A DNA stretch of 64,000 bases. It comes from Solwaraspora sp. WMMD1047 (lineage in GTDB: Bacteria; Actinomycetota; Actinomycetes; Mycobacteriales; Micromonosporaceae). The position numbers were made by a program, and so were the translations under genes. The stretch's first letter is position 1, and each line of letters begins with the position of its first letter. The stretch spans positions 372,001 through 436,000 of the forward strand of contig NZ_JARUBL010000001.1 in NCBI RefSeq assembly GCF_029626155.1. The letters run 5' to 3'. Under the pieces are notes generated by a model. It made no database searches and had not been told where the DNA came from. It worked only from the letters and a program-made list of their open reading frames with translations. Shown one piece after another: positions 52,509 through 60,759 of this stretch.

Positions 52509-55037
52509 ATGCCAGCCGAGGAGGCCCCGGAACCACGGCGCGGCCGGCCGCTGGCCACCGTGCTGTTCTGGTGTGGGGTCGGGCTGGCCCCGCTCGCCGC
52601 GTTGCTCCTGCTGGTGGCGCGGGGGAACGGGCCATTGCGGATCGCCGCGGTGCTGGCGATCCTGGCGGTTGTCCTGATCGGACTGTCCATCACCCTCCGT
52701 GGTGATCCGGAGGCGATCCGGGCAGACCTGGAGGAGATCGTCGCCGAGGAGATCGACGAGCTGCGCGCGGATGTGCGCAACGACGTCGCAACCGCGGCCC
52801 GCGCCACCCACAAGGCGTTCGGCGAGAAGCTACAGGTCCTGCAGAACAGTGTGGAGTCACTGCGCGGCCAGTTGACGGCCGCCCAGTCCACCGCGGCCGC
52901 GACCCGACCGGTGGCCGGAGCCGCGGCGCCGGTCGGGCATCGGGACCCGGCCCGCCCCGACCCTGGGCCGGTGTCGTCCGGGTCGGTGCCCTCCGGGTCC
53001 GCGCGGTCCGGGTCGGTGCCCTCCGGGTCCGCCCGGGTGGCAGCAGCTGCGGTACCGGTCGTCTCCGCTGGCGACCGGGCCGATCGGTCGTCGGGCTCAC
53101 CCGGGCCGCCCAGGTTGCGGCTGATCACCACCACCCCCGACGCCGTCGTAGCTGATGACTCCCCGGGAGCGGACGAGCCGGAAGCGGCCGCACGGCGGTG
53201 GATCGGCGACCGCGACGGCCATCACGACGACCTCGGACACCACGAGCGCAGCCGCGCGGGTAGGGCCGGCTCCGACCGACGCCGCCGGGTCGCCGGCGAC
53301 GAGCGTGACGAGGCCGGCAACCACGGACACCGCCGGCATGACGGACGTCGACACGACGCCGACCAGGAACACGACGGCCGCGGAGACGGCGACGGGCGCG
53401 GGCACGAAGAGCGCGGGTACGACGGCCGCGGGTACGACGACGGCCGCCGGCACGACGACGGACGCGGGTACGACGACGGCCGCCGACACGACGACGCCCG
53501 CGGGTACGACGACGGCCGCCGACACGACGACGCCCGCCGGCGCGACGACGGGCGCGGGTACGAAGAGCGCGGGTACGACGGACGTCGGCGCGACGAAGAG
53601 CGTCGGCCCGATGACCGGGCGCGCGGCTACCAGGGGTGGCTCGACGAGCCGGGTCGGTTCGACGAGCCGGCGGCGGACGCCGGACGGCGGGGCGGGTCCG
53701 GCGGTCACCGGCGCGAATCGGGGCCGGCCGGGCGGGAGTGGGCGGCCAGGTCGGCCGGCGGCCCCCCGCACCTGCCGGCCGGTGTGGTCCGGCACACCGA
53801 AACCGTCAAGGTGACCACCCGGCAGACGATTGTCGGGCCACACGAGGAGCCCCGCTCCGGCAACATCTACGGCACCGGCAACATCTACGGCGGTGGCGGC
53901 CGCGACGAAGAGCCGGATGACGGTCCCCCCGAGAGCGGGTACGGCGGCGCCGGTTACTCGCGCTCCGGGTACGGCGACGCCGGTTACCCGCGGACGGGGT
54001 ACGGCGATACCGGGCACCCGCGGACGGGGTACGGCGACGCCGGTTACCCGCGCTCCGGATATGGCGACGCCGGTTACCCGCGGACCGGGTACGGCGACCG
54101 GGTCGGTCCGCCGGACTGGTCCGGACCGCCACCCCGTCGCCCGGGCCGCGATTCGGGGCAGGAAGAGCGTCGTTACCCGGTCGATGGTCCGTATCCCGCC
54201 GGCGGCCAGCCGAGCGATGTTCGGCCCCGTTCCGATCGATCGGCCGCCGACCCGGGATCCGCCGCGGGCTGGTCGGGTGCGGAGGCGGGCGACCGGTGGG
54301 CCGCGGCGCGCGCCGACGATCGTAGCCGCGAGGTGCGGATGGGCGAACGGCACGCGGCGGTACGCGCCGACGGATCCGGCACCGAACTGCGGGTCGAGAA
54401 CCGGTGGGCCGCGGTCCGCCAGGAGCAGCCCGTGGCGGGCGCCGACCGGGTTGGCGACCGTGCCGGGCCGCGCCCCGTCGGCGGCTACTGGTCCGAACGC
54501 GCCGACCAAGCCTGGACCGACCAACCCTGGACCGACCAACCCTGGACCGATCAACCCTGGGCCGGCCGGCAGGAAATTGCACCGGCCGCCGGTGACCGGG
54601 AGTGGGGGAGCGACAATCGGTCGGAGTCCGCGTGGGGCGGACGAGCGTTGCCGGCCGGGTCGGGCGGCGATGCCTGGTCGGGCGGCGATGTTGATTCGGG
54701 CGGCGATGCCTGGTCGGGCGGCGATGTTGATTCGGGCGGCGACGCCTGGTCGGGCGGCGACATTGGGTCCGACCGGGGCGGCCGGCATTCCGGCGGACCC
54801 GGGGAGCCGGCCTACGGGGAGCGGGCCGGCTCGGGTTGGGAGTCGGCCGGCTCCGGCTGGGAACGGACCGGGTCCGGCTGGGGGTCGAGCGGCCCGGACC
54901 CCGACGACGCGTCCCCGGACCTCGAGCCGGTACGCGGCCGGCGGCACCGGGACGAGCCGAGGTACGGCTACCCGCCGGCGGATGACGTTCCCCGGGCCGG
55001 TGGAACCCGCTGGTCGGACGACGACCGCTGGCGGTGA
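52509..55037 (+). CDS. Membrane-anchored protein with long repetitive disordered tail
   Basis: 842 residues. Two membrane helices (about 19-39 and 43-60) and an acidic coiled-coil-like helix (about 64-125, IRADLEEIVAEEIDELRADVRND) are followed by about 700 residues of low complexity, including Asp/Arg/Gly/Tyr-rich repeats, five 10-residue YGDAGYPRTG units, three WTDQP units and three 12-residue SGGDAWSGGDVD units. The tail is almost certainly disordered and cytoplasmic. Function unknown. TAGGCT ends eight bases before the ATG. The full frame is open, but part of the tail could be misassembled or variable because of the repeats. Confidence 0.7.
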   Translation: MPAEEAPEPRRGRPLATVLFWCGVGLAPLAALLLLVARGNGPLRIAAVLAILAVVLIGLSITLRGDPEAIRADLEEIVAEEIDELRADVRNDVATAARATHKAFGEKLQVLQNSVESLRGQLTAAQSTAAATRPVAGAAAPVGHRDPARPDPGPVSSGSVPSGSARSGSVPSGSARVAAAAVPVVSAGDRADRSSGSPGPPRLRLITTTPDAVVADDSPGADEPEAAARRWIGDRDGHHDDLGHHERSRAGRAGSDRRRRVAGDERDEAGNHGHRRHDGRRHDADQEHDGRGDGDGRGHEERGYDGRGYDDGRRHDDGRGYDDGRRHDDARGYDDGRRHDDARRRDDGRGYEERGYDGRRRDEERRPDDRARGYQGWLDEPGRFDEPAADAGRRGGSGGHRRESGPAGREWAARSAGGPPHLPAGVVRHTETVKVTTRQTIVGPHEEPRSGNIYGTGNIYGGGGRDEEPDDGPPESGYGGAGYSRSGYGDAGYPRTGYGDTGHPRTGYGDAGYPRSGYGDAGYPRTGYGDRVGPPDWSGPPPRRPGRDSGQEERRYPVDGPYPAGGQPSDVRPRSDRSAADPGSAAGWSGAEAGDRWAAARADDRSREVRMGERHAAVRADGSGTELRVENRWAAVRQEQPVAGADRVGDRAGPRPVGGYWSERADQAWTDQPWTDQPWTDQPWAGRQEIAPAAGDREWGSDNRSESAWGGRALPAGSGGDAWSGGDVDSGGDAWSGGDVDSGGDAWSGGDIGSDRGGRHSGGPGEPAYGERAGSGWESAGSGWERTGSGWGSSGPDPDDASPDLEPVRGRRHRDEPRYGYPPADDVPRAGGTRWSDDDRWR
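52977..53036 (+). repeat. Two 30-bp tandem units
   Basis: Units 52977-53006 and 53007-53036 differ by one base and encode SGSVPSGSAR twice, early in the disordered tail. Confidence 0.8.
53395..53640 (+). repeat. Asp/Arg/Gly/Tyr minisatellite-like block
   Basis: Imperfect 15- and 30-bp units with alternating GACGACGGCCGCGGGTACGA and GACGGCCGCCGGCACGAC sequences encode GYDDGR and RHDDGR/RHDDAR. Boundaries are approximate. Confidence 0.7.
53940..54089 (+). repeat. Five 30-bp tandem units
   Basis: Five units of 30 bases starting at 53940, 53970, 54000, 54030 and 54060 encode YGGAGYSRSG, YGDAGYPRTG, YGDTGHPRTG, YGDAGYPRSG and YGDAGYPRTG. Confidence 0.85.
54513..54557 (+). repeat. Three 15-bp tandem units
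   Basis: Units at 54513, 54528 and 54543 encode WTDQP three times; one base differs in the third. Confidence 0.85.
54660..54767 (+). repeat. Three 36-bp tandem units
   Basis: Units at 54660, 54696 and 54732, each itself a doubled 18-bp motif, encode SGGDAWSGGDVD twice and SGGDAWSGGDIG once. Confidence 0.85.
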
Positions 55038-55069
55038 CCGACCTGCACCGCCGCTGACGGTGGCCGAAG

Positions 55070-56224
55070 CTACTTGTCGATGTCGCCGACCACGAAGAAC
55101 ATCGAGCCGAGAATGGCGATCAGGTCCGGCACCAGGCAGCCCGGCAACAGGGTGGCAAGCGCCTGCACGTTCGCGTACGACGCGGTTCGCAGCTTCATCC
55201 GCCAGGGTGTCTTCTCGCCCCGGGAGACCAGGTAGTAGCCGTTGATGCCGAGCGGGTTCTCGGTCCAGGCGTAGGTGTGCCCCTCCGGGGCCTTCACGAC
55301 CTTGGGCAGCCGGACGTTCACCGGCCCGCTGATCCGGTCCACCTCGAGCAGGCACTGCTCGGCCAGGTCGAGCGAGACGTGGACCTGGTCCAGCAGGACC
55401 TCGAACCGGGCGTGGCAGTCGCCGGTGCGCCGGGTCACCACCGGCACGGTGAGCGATCCGTACGCCAGGTAGGGGTCGTCGCGGCGCAGGTCGAAGTCGA
55501 GCCCGGAGGCCCGGGCGACCGGTCCGGAGGCGCCGAACGCGGCGGCGTCGGCGGCCGGCAGCACGCCCACCCCGACCGTCCTGGCCAGGAAGATCTCGTT
55601 GCGGCGGATCAGGTTGTCCAGGTCCGGTAGCCGCCGCCGGACCTCGCCGATCGCCTCCCGGGCCCGGCGGGTCCAGCCGGCGGGGACCTCCTCCTTGAGG
55701 CCGCCGACCCGGTTGAACATGTAGTGCATCCGGCCGCCGGAGACCTCCTCCATCACCGTCTGCAGCGTTTCCCGCTCGCGGAAGGCGTAGAACATCGGGG
55801 TGATCGCCCCGATCTCCAGCGGGTAGGAGCCGAGGAACATCAGGTGGTTGAGGACCCGGTTCAGCTCGGCCAGTGCGGTCCGCAGCCAGACCGCCCGTTC
55901 CGGTACCTCGATGCCCATCAGCCGTTCCACCGCCAGCGCGACCCCGAGTTCGTTGGAGAACGCGGAGAGCCAGTCGTGCCGGTTGGCCAGCACCAGGATC
56001 TGCCGGTAGTCGCGGACCTCGAAGAGCTTCTCCGCACCCCGGTGCATGTAGCCCACGATCGGCTCGCAGGAGACCACCCGCTCGCCGTCGAGCACCAGCT
56101 TGAGCCGGAGTACGCCGTGCGTGGACGGATGTTGCGGTCCGATGTTGAGCACCATGTCGGCGGTGTCCAGGCCCGCTCCGGTGCCGACGGTCAACTCCCG
56201 CAACGCGCCCGCCTCGGTGGTCAT
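55070..56224 (-). CDS. nuoD: NADH-quinone oxidoreductase subunit D, orphan copy
   Basis: 384 residues. The NuoD (49 kDa) signature is intact from [16 protein letters not shown] and [12 protein letters not shown] to the end ([17 protein letters not shown]). NuoD carries part of the quinone site of complex I. No other nuo gene is in the window, so this resembles the isolated nuoD2 of streptomycetes. The ATG at 56224 overlaps the methyltransferase stop by ATGA; an ATG three codons upstream (56233) is equally possible. R62 corresponds to the arginine that MidA-type enzymes methylate in the mitochondrial homologue. Confidence 0.9.
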   Translation of the reverse strand: MTTEAGALRELTVGTGAGLDTADMVLNIGPQHPSTHGVLRLKLVLDGERVVSCEPIVGYMHRGAEKLFEVRDYRQILVLANRHDWLSAFSNELGVALAVERLMGIEVPERAVWLRTALAELNRVLNHLMFLGSYPLEIGAITPMFYAFRERETLQTVMEEVSGGRMHYMFNRVGGLKEEVPAGWTRRAREAIGEVRRRLPDLDNLIRRNEIFLARTVGVGVLPAADAAAFGASGPVARASGLDFDLRRDDPYLAYGSLTVPVVTRRTGDCHARFEVLLDQVHVSLDLAEQCLLEVDRISGPVNVRLPKVVKAPEGHTYAWTENPLGINGYYLVSRGEKTPWRMKLRTASYANVQALATLLPGCLVPDLIAILGSMFFVVGDIDK

Positions 56225-57330
56225 GTCGGCCATCGTGCCACGACCGCGGCGACCTGTGCGCCGACCGGCTGGAGCAGCCACCAGTGACCGCCGAGGCCGG
56301 CCGGGTCGGTGAGCTCCGCGGTAGCCGACGCGGCGGCCAGCGCACGCAGGTAACCGGCGGGATCGGTGGCGGCCAGGGCGAGCGGCGGTCGGCCGCCGTC
56401 GGCCCCGAGCGCGCGCATCGCCATCCGCTGCCGGACCAGCGTGTACGGCGTACCGGCGGCGGCCGATCCGGCGGCGGCGGCCGAGTCGACGGCGACGTGG
56501 GCGGTGATGTCGCACGTCCCGTCCGGCACCGGCGGCACCTGCCGGCCGGCGCGGAACCCGGTGAGGGTGCCCAGGGGTGGCCGGTCGTCGGCCAGGTGGC
56601 CGTAGTCGACGGCGAGCGCCAGCCCGCGCTCCAGGGTGCCGACCGCGCCGGCCCAGGCGAGGTCGCGGGGCAGCCCGATCTCGGCCCGGGTGCTGTGGGC
56701 CGGCGGCCACCAGCGGGCCAGCCAGGCCGCCTCGGCCGGTTCGACCGCCCCGCCGAGCGATTCGGCTCCGGTCGCCGGGTCCACCAGCACCCGCCGCCAC
56801 CGCACCCCCCACGACTCCGCAGAGTTGACCGGCCCAGCCGGCCCAGCCAGGCCCTCCGGTCCCGCCGGGTTCGCCGGTTCCGCCGGGTCAGCTGGTGGAG
56901 CCGAGCGATCGGGTTCCACCAGTTGGGCCGCGTCCAGCGGCACGTTGTCCAACCATTCCGTGGCCACTACCAGCCCGGTCGAGTGGACCGGTGGTTCGGT
57001 CCGCCAGTCGATCTCGGGCGGCAGATCGGCCGGCCGGGGGGCGAGTTCGACGGCGACCGGTCGCAGCCGCCGGGCCAGGTCCGGCGGCGCCTGCGCGCAG
57101 AGGGCGCGCAGCAGCTCGCCCCGGCCCGCGCCGATGTCGACCAGATCCAGCCGGTCCGGCCGGCCGAGCGCCAGATCGACCTGCTCGACCAGGCGCAGCA
57201 GCGTCGCGCAGAAGACCGGCGAGGCGTGCACGCTGGTCCGGAAGTGCGCCGCCGGGCCGGACCCGGTGACGAAGAACCCGGCCGGTCCGTAGAGTGCCGC
57301 CGCCATCGCGGCCCGCCAGCCAACGGCCAT
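56221..57330 (-). CDS. SAM-dependent methyltransferase, MidA/NDUFAF7 family
   Basis: 369 residues. The SAM-binding fold begins with [17 protein letters not shown] (about 71-88), and the N-terminal [29 protein letters not shown] is characteristic of the Methyltransf_28 family. The eukaryotic member NDUFAF7/MidA dimethylates an arginine of complex I subunit NDUFS2, the NuoD homologue. Here the gene is coupled by ATGA to nuoD, so NuoD is the likely substrate (inference). A Pro/Ala-rich insert occurs near 140-170. The ATG at 57330 is fixed by a leaderless -10. Confidence 0.85.
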   Translation of the reverse strand: MAVGWRAAMAAALYGPAGFFVTGSGPAAHFRTSVHASPVFCATLLRLVEQVDLALGRPDRLDLVDIGAGRGELLRALCAQAPPDLARRLRPVAVELAPRPADLPPEIDWRTEPPVHSTGLVVATEWLDNVPLDAAQLVEPDRSAPPADPAEPANPAGPEGLAGPAGPVNSAESWGVRWRRVLVDPATGAESLGGAVEPAEAAWLARWWPPAHSTRAEIGLPRDLAWAGAVGTLERGLALAVDYGHLADDRPPLGTLTGFRAGRQVPPVPDGTCDITAHVAVDSAAAAGSAAAGTPYTLVRQRMAMRALGADGGRPPLALAATDPAGYLRALAAASATAELTDPAGLGGHWWLLQPVGAQVAAVVARWPT

Positions 57331-57336
57331 CAACAG

Positions 57337-57342
57337 AGGTTA
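57337..57342 (-). promoter_or_regulatory. -10 hexamer of leaderless MidA-like transcript
   Basis: On the minus strand TAACCT is followed by exactly six bases and the ATG at 57330; it would drive the methyltransferase and nuoD together. Confidence 0.55.
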
Positions 57343-57490
57343 TGCGGAGCGCCCCGGGCCGCCGGCGGTGACGCCGGCATTCCGCGGTCGGGGCGCCGGT
57401 GAAGGTTTTCACACCTTCTTGTCACCCCTGCGTAACGGCGGCGCATACTTGCCCCGACCGGTACCCCACTTCGAGGACTGGATCGTTGAG

Positions 57491-58414
57491 ATGAGCGCAT
57501 CGACGCGCCCCCCGCTCACCGTCGGCGTCGTCGGCGCCGGCCGGGTGGGCGCCGTACTCGGCGCGGCGCTGAGCCGGGCCGGCCATCACGTGGTCGCCGC
57601 CGCTGGCGTCTCCGCCGCCACCCGCTCCCGGATCGCCGAGCTGCTCCCGGCCGCCGTCAACCGGCCCGCCGACGAGGTGGCCCGGGCAGCCACCGACCTG
57701 CTCCTGCTCGCCGTGCCCGACGACGCTCTCGGCACCGTGGTGGCCGGGCTCGCCGACACCGGCGCGCTGCGCCCGGGCCAGGTGGTGGCGCACACCTCCG
57801 GCGCGCACGGGCTGGCGGTGCTGGGCCCGGCCGCCGCGGTGGGCGCCCGGCCGCTGGCCCTGCACCCCGCGATGACCTTCACCGGTACGCCGGCCGACCT
57901 GGCCAACCTGCCCGGCATCTCCTACGGGGTGACCACGCCGCCCGCGCTGCGCCCGTTCGCCACCCGGCTCGTCGCCGATCTGGACGGGGTGCCCGAGTGG
58001 GTCGCCGAGTCGGACCGGCCGCTCTACCACGCCGCCCTCGCACACGGGGCGAACCACCTGGTCACGCTGGTGAACGAGGCCACGGACCGGTTGCGCGAGG
58101 CCGGGGTGGGCCAGCCCGAGAAGGTGCTGGGTCCGCTGCTGCGGGCGGCCCTGGAGAACGCGCTCCGGCTCGGCGACGCCGCGTTGACCGGCCCGGTCTC
58201 GCGGGGCGACGCCGGCACGGTGGCCCGGCACCTGGACCGGCTGGCGCAGGTCGCGCCGGAGTCCGTACCCGGTTATCTGGCCCTGGCCCGGCGGACCGCG
58301 GACCGGGCGATCGACGCCGGCCGGCTCCGGCCGGTGGACGCGGTGTCGCTGCTGGAGGTGCTCGCCGACCGGCAGCGCGGGCCGGCGTTCGCGGCGGGGG
58401 AGGCCCCGGCGTGA
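57491..58414 (+). CDS. Rossmann-fold/DUF2520 protein
   Basis: 307 residues. An N-terminal NAD(P)-binding fold ([22 protein letters not shown]) and a C-terminal helical DUF2520 domain resemble ketopantoate reductase-like dehydrogenases. The gene precedes panC with a GTGA overlap, and in actinomycetes this pairing is common. A role in supplying pantoate is plausible but unproven, since the specific reductase residues were not checked. The ATG at 57491 is chosen; a GAGGA about 13 bases upstream is distant. A weak promoter (TTGTCA, then CATACT) may lie near 57420-57453. Confidence 0.85.
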   Translation: MSASTRPPLTVGVVGAGRVGAVLGAALSRAGHHVVAAAGVSAATRSRIAELLPAAVNRPADEVARAATDLLLLAVPDDALGTVVAGLADTGALRPGQVVAHTSGAHGLAVLGPAAAVGARPLALHPAMTFTGTPADLANLPGISYGVTTPPALRPFATRLVADLDGVPEWVAESDRPLYHAALAHGANHLVTLVNEATDRLREAGVGQPEKVLGPLLRAALENALRLGDAALTGPVSRGDAGTVARHLDRLAQVAPESVPGYLALARRTADRAIDAGRLRPVDAVSLLEVLADRQRGPAFAAGEAPA

Positions 58415-59262
58415 CCGACGTGCTGCGGACCCGGGCCGAACTGGCGGCGGCCCTCGGCCCGGCCACCGGTCGGGTCGGGCTGGTGATGACGATGGGTGCC
58501 CTGCACGCCGGGCACGAGGCGCTGCTGGTGGCGGCCCGGGAACGGGCCGACCTGGTGGTCGCGACCATCTTCGTGAACCCCCTGCAGTTCGGTCCGAACG
58601 AGGACCTGGACCGCTATCCGCGCACCTTCGAGGCCGACCTGAAGATCTGCCGCGCGGCGGGGGTCGACCTGGTCTACGCACCGGGGCCGGCGGAGGTCTA
58701 CCCGGCCGGTGACCCGCTGGTACGGGTCGACCCCGGCCCGCTCGGCGCCCAGTTGGAGGGCGCCAGCCGGCCCGGCTTCTTCCACGGTGTGCTCACCGTG
58801 GTGCTCAAGATGTTCAACCTGGTAAGCCCCGACTACGCCTTCTTCGGCGAGAAGGACTACCAGCAGCTCGCCCTGGTCCGGCGAATGGTGCGGGATCTGG
58901 ATCTGGACGTCGAGATCGTCGGGGTGCCGACGGTCCGCGAGCCGGACGGTCTGGCGCTGTCCAGCCGGAACCGTTACCTGGCCGGTCTCGAACGGCAGGG
59001 GGCGCTGGCGCTGTCGACCGCGCTGCGGGCGGGTGCCGACGCGGCCACCCGCGGGCTCGACCCGGCGGCCGTGCTCGCCGCGGCGCAGCGGGCCTTCGAC
59101 GCCGACCAGGGCGGCGCGCGGCTGGACTATCTGGTGCTGACCGACCCGGAGCTGCGACCGGACCCGGTCGCCGGGCCGGCCCGGTTGCTCGTGGCCGGCT
59201 GGGTCGGCGACACCCGCCTGATCGACAACATCGGCCTGCGGCTGGCCGCCGCCACGTCGTGA
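58411..59262 (+). CDS. panC: Pantothenate synthetase
   Basis: 283 residues. PanC joins pantoate and beta-alanine with [17 protein letters not shown] carries the HIGH-type motif, [43 protein letters not shown] and ALSSRNRYL (KMSKS-like) are all intact. The GTG start overlaps the DUF2520 stop, and panD begins 17 bases after its stop, so the three form an operon for pantothenate synthesis. Confidence 0.96.
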   Translation: MTDVLRTRAELAAALGPATGRVGLVMTMGALHAGHEALLVAARERADLVVATIFVNPLQFGPNEDLDRYPRTFEADLKICRAAGVDLVYAPGPAEVYPAGDPLVRVDPGPLGAQLEGASRPGFFHGVLTVVLKMFNLVSPDYAFFGEKDYQQLALVRRMVRDLDLDVEIVGVPTVREPDGLALSSRNRYLAGLERQGALALSTALRAGADAATRGLDPAAVLAAAQRAFDADQGGARLDYLVLTDPELRPDPVAGPARLLVAGWVGDTRLIDNIGLRLAAATS

Positions 59263-59279
59263 TCCAGGGAAGGAAACCG

Positions 59280-59711
59280 ATGCTTCGCACCATGCTCAAG
59301 TCGAAGATCCACCGGGCCACCGTGACCCAGGCCGACCTGCACTACGTCGGTTCGGTGACCGTGGACACCGAGCTGCTCGAAGCGGCCGACCTGCTGCCCG
59401 GCGAACAGGTGGCGATCGTCGACGTGACGAACGGCGCCCGGCTGGAGACGTACGTCATCCCGGGCGAGCGGGGCAGTGGCGTGATCGGCATCAACGGTGC
59501 CGCGGCGCACCTGGTGCACCCCGGGGATCTGGTCATCCTGATCGCGTACGGCCAGTTCGACGACGCCGAGGCGGCCGCCTACCGTCCCCGGGTGGTGCAT
59601 GTGGACGCGGCCAACCGGATCATCGAGCTGGGTGCCGACCCGGCCGGCGCGGTCCCCGGCATGGTTGGTGACCCGGTGCCGGGCGGCCTGCTCACCGGTT
59701 CGCGTGGGTAA
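59280..59711 (+). CDS. panD: Aspartate 1-decarboxylase proenzyme
   Basis: 143 residues. PanD makes beta-alanine, the partner substrate of PanC. The self-cleavage site is G24-S25 ([10 protein letters not shown]), where the pyruvoyl group forms. [21 protein letters not shown] is typical. AGGGAAGGA precedes the ATG at 59280. The normal length is about 130-140 residues, with an extended C-terminus here. Confidence 0.96.
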   Translation: MLRTMLKSKIHRATVTQADLHYVGSVTVDTELLEAADLLPGEQVAIVDVTNGARLETYVIPGERGSGVIGINGAAAHLVHPGDLVILIAYGQFDDAEAAAYRPRVVHVDAANRIIELGADPAGAVPGMVGDPVPGGLLTGSRG

Positions 59712-59730
59712 CTTTTCCGGTCCGCCCGCG

Positions 59731-59736
59731 TAACCT
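59731..59736 (+). promoter_or_regulatory. Candidate -10 for the septum-formation lipoprotein gene
   Basis: TAACCT lies 44 bases before the ATG at 59781, which would give a leader of about 38 bases containing the ribosome-binding site GGGGAGGG. No clear -35. Confidence 0.35.
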
Positions 59737-59780
59737 GGAGGGCGTCGAGCCGGAATCTCGGTGCCCTGGGGAGGGACGCG

Positions 59781-60689
59781 ATGCGTCGTTGGCTGAGCGC
59801 CGTGGCGCTGACCGTCGCGGCCGGGATCGCGCTTACCGGCTGCGGCAACCCGGCCGGGGTGGACGGAGCACTCATCGACGACTGGCCGGCGCTGCCCGAG
59901 GCGGGACCGTTCGTGCCGGCCGCCGGGGTCTGCCATCCCGGGGCCTTCGCCGAGACGGTGGCCCTGGCCGACCACCAGCCGGTCGAGTGCGTCAGCCCGC
60001 ACCAGGTGGAGACGGTGCACGTCGGCACCTTCGCCGACGCCGCGGCCGGGCTGCCCGCGCCGCCGGCCCGCGACTCGGCCGAGCTCGCCGCCGCCTACAC
60101 CGAGTGCGACGGCAAAGCCCGGGAGTACGTCGGCGACGAGTGGCGGCACGGCCGGCTGTGGCTGGGCGTGGCGCTGCCGACGCCGGTGGCCTGGACCGCC
60201 GGTGCCCGGTGGTTCCGCTGCGACCTGCGGGAGATGACCGACATCGAGGGGCGGGCCAGGCCGGCCGCCCGGGAGGCCAGCCTGCGCGATGCGCTTGTCG
60301 AGTCCTCACCGCTGCGACTCACCTGCTACACGGTCGACCTGACCGGGACCGGCCGGATCGAGAAGATGTCGCCGGTCGGCTGCGACCAGCGGCACAACGG
60401 CGAGTTCGTCGGGGTCTGGCGGGCGCCGGCGGACCTCGACTATCCGGCCCGGGACGGCGAGTGGGCGCGGTTCTACACCGAGTGCTACAACGTCCTCGCC
60501 GGGTACGCCCAGGTGCCGAAGGACCGGAACCTGCGGGCCCGGGCCGGGGTGGTGGTCCTGCCGGCCAGCGAGGCGGAGTGGCGGGCCGGCAACCGTGGGG
60601 TGCGGTGCTATCTCTGGCGCAACGACACGACGTTCACCCGATCGGCCAAGGGCGCCGGACCGGCCGGCCTACCGGTCCGGCGGGCCTGA
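59781..60689 (+). CDS. Septum-formation family lipoprotein
   Basis: 302 residues. A signal peptide ends in lipobox ALTGC, so the mature protein is tethered outside the membrane. Two similar segments follow, each with paired cysteines (GVCHPGAF...VECVSPHQVETVHVG and MSPVGCDQRHNGEFVG), matching the actinobacterial Septum_form family (pattern of Cys and CxxxHxxE). The function of the family is poorly defined. It sits between panD and nadB without an obvious link to either. Confidence 0.8.
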   Translation: MRRWLSAVALTVAAGIALTGCGNPAGVDGALIDDWPALPEAGPFVPAAGVCHPGAFAETVALADHQPVECVSPHQVETVHVGTFADAAAGLPAPPARDSAELAAAYTECDGKAREYVGDEWRHGRLWLGVALPTPVAWTAGARWFRCDLREMTDIEGRARPAAREASLRDALVESSPLRLTCYTVDLTGTGRIEKMSPVGCDQRHNGEFVGVWRAPADLDYPARDGEWARFYTECYNVLAGYAQVPKDRNLRARAGVVVLPASEAEWRAGNRGVRCYLWRNDTTFTRSAKGAGPAGLPVRRA

Positions 60690-60759
60690 GCGAGCGGCCT
60701 GGCCCACTTCTCTACGCCCCGCGCTGCGCCGGGGCCACCCGGCGCGGTTGACTGTGGGA

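Noticed and set aside
53395-54089. Regular short repeats as a possible CRISPR array
   Set aside because: Units are contiguous 15- or 30-bp in-frame coding repeats without unique spacers, and no cas genes are near.
55038-55069. Terminator between the repeat protein and nuoD
   Set aside because: Only a 5-bp stem (CACCG/CGGTG) is available, too weak to call.
53097-56345. 1082-codon minus-strand frame with Val/Ala/Pro repeats
   Set aside because: It is antisense to the repeat-rich gene and to the reading frame of nuoD; its repeats are the mirror of the plus-strand repeats, and no domain is visible.
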